64,000 nt of DNA from Rhizopus sp. PT2906 (lineage: Eukaryota > Mucoromycota > Mucoromycetes > Mucorales > Rhizopodaceae). Below, piece by piece: positions 19,330 through 29,979 of the stretch. A model generated the notes under the pieces. The model was not told where the DNA came from. It saw only the letters and a list, made by a program, of their open reading frames with translations, and did not search any database. The stretch is from positions 55,030 through 119,029 of the forward strand of contig JAMYHX010000189.1 in the NCBI GenBank assembly GCA_025529335.1, written 5' to 3'. Numbering within the stretch: the first letter of the stretch is position 1; each line of letters begins with the position of its first letter. The position numbers and the translations under genes were made by a program.

Positions 19330-22300
19330 TTTCAAGATTCTGTAATAAATTTAAAAAGCTTTGACATGTCATGACTTGATCTAAAAAGACGTGAATAACA
19401 TAAAACACACGTGTAGTTCCTTTTACCTTCACAGTCCCATATAATCTTTGACCACAGATCGTTCATCAACAACATATGTCTATCTCCCAATATGATCAAA
19501 TGTCTTTTTGCTCTCGTCAGTGCAACGTTTATACGCGGCTCATTTTGCATAAACGCACTTTCAGTCGTACGCACTGTAGACAAGATAATGATTTCTTTTT
19601 CACCTCCTTGAAACGCATCTACCGTTGATATTTGAATATTCTTGTACGTACTGTTACCACCGTTATGCGCAGCCAAGTGGTCTGATAGTTTATCAGCTTG
19701 CTCTTTATCTATACACATATATCAATATCCCCCCTTGTTGAACTATTGTCCCCCCTATTACTTACATAAACTGACCACTCCAATTTCACTTGGTAAAACA
19801 TTTAATTCGATCATACTCTGAAGTATCTTGGCTGTGACAGACACTTCGATATCGTTCCAAAAAGAATTGGTTCTGGCTGATTTCTGTTCTGTACCTCCAA
19901 TATCCACAAACAAAACTGTTGGTAATCCTTCAAGTAGAGGTTCACGATCCTGAGGAGTTACTCCATTGAGTAGCCTTCGATCATAAAAGAGCTTGTTACT
20001 GATAGCAGATATTTTTGGATGACACTACAAAGGTGTTTATAAACAATTGGATGATTTTGATGTATGCTTACTCTATATTGTGTTCTCAACATAATCGATT
20101 CATAACCCATCTAGAAAGATACATAAATGATCAATACATAAATAGTTATATTTGTATACCTCAATAAATCTATCAAATAGCGTCTTATCCAGCCCTTTTC
20201 CTATCTTACCCTCTTCTGCAGGTGAAACAAGAGTGGGTGGTAACTAATCAATGCAGTAAATACTTTTTGCTTTCAGCCTTCTTAAACTTTGAAACTTACT
20301 TGTAAGGGATCACCAACCATCAGGAGACGATGACATGAAAATCGGGCCAGGGGAACCATTGTCAATGGCTCCATAAGTTGTGACGATTCGTCAATCAAAA
20401 CAAAAGGAAAGCTAACCCCATTAAATATGTCAAACACGGATGACATAAAGGTGGTGCCAACGACAGGAGCGGTATGAATTTGCGAGATACCTTCTGACTT
20501 TCGAAAGCGCTGAATTGCAGTAGCAATGTTTTCCAAATCCTCTTCAGAGTTTTGTCCATCGTCAAGCATTTGCTCAAGTTCTTTCAACTCTAATATCCCC
20601 TTCTTGTTAGCATTTTTTGTTTTTGTTTTTATGACACATTACCTTCATTGCTTGATAGTCTTGCCTTTGCAGTGTAAGGCAGTATGTTTTTAGCAATCTT
20701 TTTCATACTACCTATTCTTACAAAATGGTCGTAGCCAAGCTTGAGTAATGTCTGTAGAATGCGATCCACAGCCACGTTTGTCATGGACGACACCAAGATC
20801 TTGAACTGAACCTGGTCTTCTGGTTCTCGGTGTCCATTGACTGCGTCAAGTAGCTCTTGAATAAATATGATGATAACGGCTGCGAGAAAACTTTTGCCTG
20901 ATCCGTACACGCCATGGACAAGCACGACCGGATGCTGCGATTCTTCGCTCCAGCCAGGGCATGTGATCACAGATGCAGCTACCTGGCGCAGCACGCTCTC
21001 TTGGTCCGCATTCAGACGATACCGAGCTACGGTTTCTGCTAATCGAGCGTTCATGTCAATGCAATCGTCTCGTCTGAGCTCGATGTGGGCCAATGTAGGC
21101 AGTGGCGCAGGCGGTAGCAAATCCTTTTTCTTTCTGCCTTGTCTATCACCTAAAATATAGGGTAGCAGCGGTAGGTTGTCTAATTTTTCTTCCAACGTAT
21201 CCAGCATCATAAATTCTGTACTAGCAGATATGGATCGCAGTGCATATATATATCTAGTCTCACTCACGATTTTATTTGCTATGCGTGCATCTCTTGGAGA
21301 AACACAGTCCACCTGAACATATGGTTAGGAGCGCATTCTTTTTTATGATGACAATCTTACCTCTAGAGTACCATCTGAAAAGGGGCCATAGAATATACTG
21401 CGAGCAAGAAATGTCTGGCTTGGGTCAAATGTAGACACCTTGGATATGATCCAAATATCATCCTTACTGTACTTTGAATGATGCTCTTTATTTCGAAGCA
21501 CAAGTCGATAGCGTGTATTATCTTGATATCGAGTATCTCCTTTTATCTCACAATCTACATACATGCCAAGTCCTTTGGCTCGAATCGTCCTTTCCAAATC
21601 ATTTCCTTGCTTTCCATTCGCGTACTTTTCATAGATGGAATAGAAATAAAGACCATAGTTTAATAGCAAGATCTAATCCCAGATATGAGCCATGCTGTGT
21701 AAACTTCATAGTACAGCTTACCTCTAAATGCTCGTAAATGATCTTCTTGAACGTGTCTCTATATACATTGACATTGGGCTGCATTCAAAACATGAGTTGA
21801 TCTTGAGAAGATATAAGATAGACACTTACGAATTTCGTAGGCACTACTTTTGATCTCTTTGGATATTTTCTGGACTTTAATACAGCAAGAGCTTTTCGAG
21901 AACTCGGGAATTGTAATGTTGCAGTGGTATATCTGCAAATAAAATTAGATGCTTCTGTTGCTCTATATTAAACAAATACTCACACTCCCTCTACAAATGG
22001 CGTTTTGAAAGGTTTGTTGACAGTTGAATTTGATGATTCAATAGGTGATTCGGTAGTCTCAGGTATATCAGAAGCTTTAGTGAATGATCCAATAAATTGA
22101 TCACTATATATAAATAAAGATAAATAGGGGATTTAGCTTGAAGGATACAAGGTTACTTACGTTGATGTATCGCTTTTCTTGATGACATTATTTACAATAC
22201 TAGATGAGGGCCTTGATAACCCAAATCGAGCTCTTTTCGGTTGTTGTCGCAAGTTATTTACAGTTGTGTTTTCATTACTTGTTGAAGGCTGGCCTAATGC

Positions 22301-22930
22301 AGCTTCAACTGTACTCACAGGTGATTCATCAATATCCATCGCATCTTCCAGTTCCTCAGGATCAACATTAACAAGTCTTTGCTTTCTCTTGAGTGGCGAA
22401 GTAAATGGTTTAACGGGGCTGTCACTGGATGGTATTGTTGTTGTCGCACTGTTCACTGACGCGATCGTAGCCTGATCTGCCTCAGTGGGGGATGGTGTGT
22501 AACCTGATTCAGGGCTTGTGGTCGCTGTGTTTGGTATATTTCTCCGTGCCATGAGAATAGATTTGAGCGATGGTTTCTTAAAAGGCGCATTCACAGGTTG
22601 AGGCGCTGCTGCTACGGGAGTGGTACTGGGTGAATGAACTGGGTCGTCGCATGCTTCAACGGTTACAATATGTCCATCAAATTCTATTTCATCGCCTATT
22701 GAAGGTATATTTCCTTTATAGAACTTGCGATCAATGTTGTAGCCTTTATCATCTATCAATACCAGCTAAGACAAAACGTGTCAATCATATAAAAGAAAAG
22801 GCATTTTTTTACTTTTTACTTTTTTATTACTGCCATAATATTTCATTGTCCCATCTTGCCATGTTTTGAACTTCTTAGTCTTTTGTGCCGTGAATAAAAC
22901 AGTGAACTGAAGGACTACATTATCTGCCAT
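19319..22930 (-). CDS. ZGRF1: ZGRF1-type superfamily 1 DNA helicase (Mte1/Dbl2 family)
   Basis: Predicted 5'-3' helicase that processes recombination intermediates. A many-exon gene of roughly 1,000 residues. The N-terminal ZGRF1-like domain (DUF2439) shows FTVLFTAQKTKKFKTWQDG, LVLIDDKG and GDEIEFDGHIVTVE. A disordered Ser/Pro/Thr-rich linker (22160-22640) follows, then the helicase: Walker A VHGVYGSGKS, motif II LIDESSQLMEPL, motif III MVGDPLQLPPT, motif IV region MLRTQYRCHP, motif V STVDAFQGGEKEIIILS and motif VI NVALTRAKRHLIILGDR, ending DLWSKIIWDCE as in human ZGRF1. The GRF zinc finger of animal ZGRF1 is not seen. The final exon is uncertain: splicing to 19319 gives an ending LNLLQNLEIKT; reading through stops at 19332. 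Confidence 0.9.
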
Positions 22931-23371
22931 TATGTTTAGAGAGAACAAAAGAAGCTGAAAAAAAAAAAGAAAGGTAGATTCACTTACTGTGCATTTTACA
23001 CATTTTCTACTCCGATTGACAATAGAAAAATCAAGTCACAAAACATTAGAATTATGCTCAGGGGTGATACGAAGTTCGCGTTACTTGTATATACAACAAT
23101 ATAATGGTACGAAAATAATGAATGCCAAGTATGGGATTATTCTTAACCTCATGCTACTCATGTTTCCTTCTATTTGGAAAGACAAGAGTAAACCTGAGGT
23201 CTATTCTAGAAATTAACCGCATCAAATTCTCCAAAATAATAATAAAACGCTTTTTATATTCATTTTTTAAAGTGTAAGAGTGAGAGGGATAAAGTATATA
23301 TTGTTAAAAATTATGGCATTACAATAATAAGCGATAGTCTAGTAATTCTATATAAATAATGATTTTGTAGT

Positions 23372-25959
23372 TTAAAAACTCATGAGTGGTGTATGCTGAG
23401 TGCCTTTGGGGTATACAATAAGGGTTGCAACAAACAGTCCTACAGAGATACCTAATGACAACATTTAAGGTAAATTGTATATATATATATATGCTGTTCA
23501 ATGAACTTACCGATTGACGTTTCAATCATACTTAATGCAAAACCTGCTCCTTGGTTTGCAAATTCTCCTTGTCCATTTTGTCCAAAAAATCCAAGAGCCG
23601 CTTTCAACCCTGTTTGTTTACTAGATTAATACATCGTCATCAAGACATTTCATTTCATTTACCTAAACTACCCGGAACCATGTAGAATATCTATAATCAT
23701 ATATTAGTCATATGTTTCTATATGAATCACCTAAACTACTTACACCCAAGATCACTGCATCCAAAGACATCTTTCCAGTCGTCTTGCTTAATATATTCCC
23801 CAAAAGACCGACAACAAAGGCAGGAACAACCTGTAAGACCTGACTTGGCGCATTCGTATAACAGGCCAAGGCATAGGTTGTTACGAAACCAGCAGCTGCA
23901 ACAAAAATCATAGTTGGCCATCTAGCCGGACGTGCACGAAGGTAAATGCAGTAAGCAACAGCAAATAGTGGCACAGTTAGAAAATAAAACCATTTTGAAA
24001 TGATGGTTCTGCACGTATTAGACCCAATCGCATCTCGACAAGCAGCAGCCCCACCTTGAGCAGAGACAGATTCTTGGTCAATAGTGCCAAACAATTCAGA
24101 GCCCATTTCGATACCATATCCCAACAAGAAGGAATAAATAATTGCATATACCATTCTGACAACCCCGCTTACAACTTGACGAGAAACTAGTTCGATGATA
24201 GATACTGCCATAGAGTAACCTGGTAATATGATAATAAATGAAGCAAAAGCAACCGGTGTGAAACAGAATTCATATCTCCAGACAGCTATTAAAAAAAAGT
24301 AAGAAACATGACTCAATTAGATCCAAATAGCCACTTACCTCTTGATACAAATCCAATGAATATACACACAGTAATTTCCCATATAGGCTGGAAACTTACA
24401 TAGCGACCAGTGAATAGCTCATAAAGAGCAAAAAAGACTTGTATATGTTAGCTTTGAAAATAAACACACACAAATGTATATATGACTTACTGGCTAAAGC
24501 AGCAGACAGACCGCCTTCTTTGAATTGACCACCATAAAACATGACACAGCCACAAAAACTTGCAATGGCATAGACGATTGGGTTGAGCCAAATAGGATAA
24601 AAAGGCGGTTCATCAGCAACCTTGTCTATGAATTCCAGGGCCTCATCTACCGAGACTTCTCCATGTGACACTAGTTTCTCCAAGCGAAAGATTTCACCTA
24701 GTTTATGCATGTCAAAATTTTGTGGGCATCGAATAAAGTGTGTTTCTGTTGTATGCGTAGATTGGTCAAAGAATGTCAAGAACATAACATTGGGTATATA
24801 CACATATTCAGCATCTACACCAAGCGTACGAGATACTTGGCGCAAGATATATTCCAGTCTATGTGCTGGAGCGCCATACAACATGAGTGCCTTGACTAGC
24901 TTTCGTAGAAACTCTTGCTTTTGTAAGATATTTGCAATTTCAAATGTGATACGGATCCGATCTTCGAGTGTTATAGGTTCAAATTGAGAAGCTGTTGTGA
25001 ACATGCTATCAATCGATGACCTTCGTGACATACTCACAGCACTTGTCATTTTTCGTTTTTGTAGGCTAGGAACAAGATGGTTGCTTGTTGTCAGCGTGGA
25101 TAGCCAACTGGTGGGGCGATGTGTCAAGTTTGGCCTTGTATTGGTTGACGGAGCAAGTCCGTCGGAACTAAAGTTGGGCTGTAGGTTGTACAGGGATCTT
25201 GGCTTCCGCATTTTGCTCTTTTGGCCTTTTTTTGACTAGGAAAAAGGTTCTTAGCATAAAGATATTGAATGAATCCCTATTTACCTTTTTTCGCTTAACA
25301 TTCTTTTGTTTCGTCAAAATAGCTTGTCTCCTTTGACTTTCTAATTTCATCAAACTAGCTAACACGCTTCCGGTACCTACAGTTGGAGAGCTAGGTGATC
25401 TGCCGTCCTCAATGGATCCATTCCTTAAATAGATTGAGTCTTCATCAATTGTATGCGTGTGATGATTGTGACTAGGTGGTTCCACGTTATCTTCAATTCT
25501 CGTACTCAACATACGTTCAACAAGATTCCCGGCTTCCAAGATATGATCTCCAAATCGAACGTGTCGTTCTCTAGCCTGAGGTTGTTCTAATGCAGCTTCA
25601 ACAAGAGTTCCGGCGGAATCACTCTTTTTACTTGCCGTCATGCTCTTTTTCCCAGTGAGCTGTCTAGTACAGCTATGACGTCTAGGCAATTCCTTCTCGA
25701 GTATGTCTTCATACTCTAAGCTAGTCTCTGAATCAGAAGTTGTGCTGTTGCTAGAAGCATTTTTACTGTCTGCTTCCATAATGGGTTCGTTGATGACTTC
25801 GGTTTGACGATTGTTTAAGTGGGCATCATTACTGCTACTTCCAGTGGTTGTAACTTGAAGTACAGGCAACAGTGGCCATGATCTTGAAGACTGTACTGAA
25901 GCTGACCGTGGTCGTTGCTGATTATTAGTAGTGATATCGTCCAAGTTAGTGTTCTCCAT
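23372..25959 (-). CDS. PRM10: ThrE/PRM10-type membrane transporter
   Basis: Multi-pass membrane protein of the threonine/serine exporter (ThrE, DUF1212) family, called pheromone-regulated membrane protein 10 in yeasts. Seven exons (25285-25959, 24491-25235, 24339-24437, 23744-24285, 23663-23690, 23511-23609, 23372-23451) give 755 residues. A long hydrophilic N-terminus (about 310 residues, Ser/Thr- and Arg-rich) precedes the ThrE domain: FLRKLVKALMLYGAPAHRLE, VDAEYVYIPNVMF, then some nine or ten hydrophobic segments, with FIIILPGYSMAVSIIELVSR and the terminal MVPGSLGLKAALGFF pattern. The substrate in fungi is not established. The start ATG 25957-25959 (MENTNLDD) is the first in frame. Confidence 0.88.
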
Positions 25960-27644
25960 TACATGCAGAAAAGTGATCAAGAAGAAATAAAATACTTGCA
26001 GCTATTCGGGAATTAGATTGCCCTTGGAGAAAGTGAGAAAACATAGCGATTTCCCTATTTAGAAGGTTGTACAGAAAAGTTACCCAAGAAAAAAAACAAG
26101 TGCAAGCCTCTTTCAAAAAGGAAATCAGAGTTTATTGCATGTGAGAAAGTTTTAAACATAGAATATCTTTGCTACATCATCACAACAATAATAACTTTCA
26201 GAGTTACTTGAAACAATATTAAGGGAGAATAGTGGTCGAAATAAAAATAGCACCCAAAGATTGCTATCTAAAAGACGATCTTGTATACGTTTATAAATAA
26301 TTAAAACCTCAATTGGGCGCACGATTGTAACATTACATCTTTCCCGTCCGAAACAGTTCAGAAAGGAAGGATGGCGGTAACTAAAAAACCCTTTTGGGAT
26401 CAAGGGTAAAAAATGTTTTGCAAGGAATGAATGGGGCCAAGTGTAAGATACACTTGTGAGAAGGAGAAGAGAGGAGCCACTATAAGAGCCTTTGTCCGAG
26501 CCGAACGGCCTTGTATACATTTTTTTTCATAAAATATTCGCACACATTACAAGTAACACATTAATTGATTTTCGGTGTCTTCTTTATTGTTTAAAAGGCA
26601 GCATTTAATTATACATAAAATGAGCCTGATATTTTGAGTATAAATAAATGTGGTCAACGCATAAATGATACGTAACTGAAAAAGTTGTTAGAGACCTTAT
26701 ATAAATAGTCTGATCTTGTCTTCTTTACCTTTTCTTTTCTTCTTTGGACCAAAATAGATCATAAAATCGAAAACAGTACCGGTGCTAGCTGGGAGTAGTT
26801 TGGTAAGAACCAAGCTTTGGCCCCATCCACTCTCTCTCTTGCTCTCTTTTTCTCTTTTCCCTTCTTTCTCCAGGCCAACTATCGCTGGCCCTATATAATG
26901 CACCTCGGGTAAGATATTCATAATCTCTTTATAACTTTACTCACTTTTTCTTGCTTCTCTCTTTTTTTTTTCTTATAAACTCTCTTCTTTATAAAGTATT
27001 TAATATCAATGTAATAGCTGATTTACTAATCATTTCTTTATTCATTCTTTTGCTTCTGATAGATTCTCTTTTATTGTTATTCGTTGTCTGAAATTATCAC
27101 AACTGGTAAGGCTCCGTGTTCTTTATTGATGGATAAACTTGACATCAATTGTATTCTGAACTTCGAAGCTATGTCAGAACCTGTAGCTCTGTGATCACTC
27201 AGAAATATCAATTTTGGGGCATGTTGCTTGTTTTTATCATTGCAGAACGGCTCCAATGCTTTAACTCTGACAAATAAGGAAAAGCGTCTTCACTTCGAAT
27301 CGTTTTATTGGACAATCGTTTCTCCAAACCTAGTTGAACCTTTTTGAGTGGTAAACTACACCCTGTTTGCTTGTAGGCATTATGTACAACCTTTTAACCT
27401 AAATTTCCAAATTTCTGAATCTTTCAGTTAGACCACAAGAAAAAAAAAAAAAAGAGAGAGAGACCTCTCTTTAATCGAGATAACCAAAAACAGAAACGAT
27501 CATCCTTAGGACGTAACTGACAGTTTATGCTGACCAAAGTAGAATTTGCTGTTTACAGAAAGGTGACTGTGTCTTTTCTTATTTAAATTCATGTGAGAAC
27601 TGTCTTTTTTCTCTCTTTTTTTTTTGTTCTTATTTTTCCCTCAA
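25960..27644. other. Long intergenic region with dispersed-repeat sequence
   Basis: No supported gene in about 1.7 kb. It is the divergent promoter region of the PRM10-like gene (-) and the carboxylase gene (+). Within it, 26290-26346 is a copy of a repeat also found at the right window edge. Short inverted TGGGGCCA/TGGCCCCA words occur near 26430 and 26820. The open frames at 26152-26520 and 26697-26921 have no family signal; the first lies inside the presumed repeat. Bases 27590-27640 are a T/CT-rich leader before the carboxylase ATG. Confidence 0.45.
26290..26346 (+). repeat. Dispersed repeat, copy A
   Basis: This 57-base block matches the last 57 bases of the window (63944-64000) at 53 of 57 positions, in the same orientation. 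It begins TTTATAAATAATTAAAACCT and ends ACATCTTTCCCG. The full repeat probably extends beyond it, since copy B is cut by the window end. Its class is unknown; an LTR, MITE or SINE-like element are all possible. Confidence 0.8.
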
Positions 27645-29916
27645 ATGTCCACAAGTACACTCTTAGACCACCTTGTTCCACGTTATCCAACCGCGATTAA
27701 TAAAGAGGATAAAGAGTATAAGGAAAATTTGGTAGAGTGGGAAAAGTTAATAGGCCAATTAAAAGAGCGATTGAGAGAAGCAACAAATGAGGGGAAACCT
27801 AAACATATCGCACTTCATAAAAAGCGCGGACAACTCTCAGGTACACACACAGAGCTCATTGTGACACGCACCTCTTGACCGGAGTTTACTAATGCTGTAT
27901 CACTTGCCTTAACAAGCTCGCGAGCGTATAGATCTGCTTCTTGATGAAGATTCACCTTTTCTTGAACTTTGTGCTTTAGCTGGTTACGATCAGGATGATA
28001 TGACATTAGGTACAAAGACAGCCATATAACAAGTAGATGTTAACTTTTATCAGGTGGATCCGTCGTAAGCGGCATTGGACTTATAAAGTAAATAATACAG
28101 CTCACTAAAGCATTCACTTTGCTAACTTATTCTACACACAGCGGCGTGATCTGCGGTGTTTCTGCCAACGTACCAACTATGGCTGGTGGTGCATCTAATG
28201 AAATATCAGTGCTAAAAACCGGACGTCTTCATCAAATCGTTATGCAAAACAGACTGCCCACAGTGACCTTGACGCAAACTGTAAGTTATGGGCATGAATA
28301 TTTAATTGAACCTGCTTATATATATATATGTTATCATCAGGCAGGAGCTAATCTACAACAACAATTTCGTGTTTTCCATAGAGGCGGCGCCGGTTTTCGT
28401 AACCTCGCCTTGCAGTAAGTTATGGCACATCTAACTTTAGGTATATAAATTTATACAGCCTTTTATTTATAGATCAAAGGCTGGGATCCCCTCTTGCTGT
28501 GTAGTCTTTGGTAGTTCTACTGCTGGTGGTGCGTATATTCCTGGTATGAGCGACTATGTGATCATGGTTCAGGTAAACGAAAAGTCAATTCTAGACGATT
28601 TGTAAAAGCAGCTCATGCCCTCCCTCTCTTAGAAACAAGCACAAGTCTTCTTAGGTGGACCACCCCTAGTGCAGATGGCCACTGGTGAAGTAGTTGATGC
28701 TGAAAGTCTTGGAGGAGCAGATATGCATTCTCGTGTATCCGGTTTAAGTGACCAACTGGCCATAGATGAATACGATGCTATCAGAAAAGCTCGTGACTGG
28801 ATAGCTAATTTGAACTGGGAGCAGAAAGGCAAGTTGCCTCCTAGACATTTAGCAGGCCAATATGAAGAGCCTTACTACTCTGCAGGTAAGGAAATAGAAA
28901 CAAGCTTTGTTGGCCATTCTAATTGAACATATATTCTTTTTATTTTAGAGGAACTTCTTGGTATTGTTTCTGCAAACATTCGTATCCCTTTTGATGCTAC
29001 TGAAGTCATCATACGACTCGTTGACGGCTCTCGATTTACTCCATTCAAGCCTAATTACGGTGGAAATTTGGTCTGTGGATGGGCCTTTATTCATGGTATG
29101 TGTATCATCATTGCTCTAGTCATAGATACACACAGAATTAAACCCATTATGAACAGGAATCCCTGTTGGTTTTCTTGCCAATAACAATGTCATATTCAAT
29201 CAAGAGGCAAACAAAGCAACACAATTTATTCAATTATGTAACACCAAGTACGTATTAAGCTTGACAGACTCTCTAGAGGGGCTAACCAACCTGTTAGAAA
29301 CACACCGATTGTATTCCTACAAAACATCACAGGGTTCATGGTTGGAAAGAAATACGAAGAAGAGGGCATTATTAAGGCTGGAGCCCGTTTTATTAATGCA
29401 ATCAGTAACTCCAAAGTACCACATATCACCATCATGATGGGTGCTAGTTATGGTGCTGGTAACTATGCCATGTGTGGTAGAGCCTACGAACCACGGTAAA
29501 TAAGGACCAAAATCAAAAAGTGATATTTATTAAATATCTTTTGTAAAGATTTTTATTTTCATGGCCAAACTCGAAATGTTCTGTCATGGGTGCTGAACAG
29601 CTAACGGGTGTACTAGACCTTGTCGCCAGACAGAGTGCAGCAAGGTAAATCGCATGTCTTTCTTTTAAACTGACTATAGCTTAATATTATCTATAGATCC
29701 AAGAAGGAAATTGACGAAGAATTACTTGGCCAACGTAAAGCTTTGTTTCAAGCCTCTGTAGAAGGAGAATCGGATGTGTACTACACCTCATCTCGCCTTT
29801 TAGATGACGGCATCATTGATCCTAGAGACACTCGTCATGTAATTGGATTCTGTCTTTCTGTGATCTATAATAATACCGTAGAAGGTGGAAACCTTTATGG
29901 TGTTAGTCGTATGTAA
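27645..29916 (+). CDS. Acyl-CoA carboxylase beta (carboxyltransferase) subunit, MCCC2-like
   Basis: Carboxyltransferase that moves CO2 from carboxybiotin to an acyl-CoA; closest in layout to 3-methylcrotonyl-CoA carboxylase beta (leucine breakdown). Twelve exons give 546 residues, the normal family length. Signatures: QLSARERIDLLLDEDSPFLE, GSSTAGGAYIPGMSDY, FLGGPPLVQMATGE, LGGADMHSRVSG, DGSRFTPFKPNYG, IVFLQNITGFMVGKKYE and GASYGAGNYAMCGRAYEPR, with oxyanion-hole Gly-Ala and GAGN elements intact, and the MCC-like ending YGVSRM. The region after LGG/GVICGVSANVPTMAGG differs from animal MCCC2, and no obvious mitochondrial presequence follows MSTSTLLDHL, so substrate and location are uncertain. 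The biotin-carrying alpha subunit is not in the window. Confidence 0.88.
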
Positions 29917-29979
29917 AAGGATGAATATAATACTCTAAAGGTTATACAGTAAAAATAAATTATTTATTGATCTTTTTCC

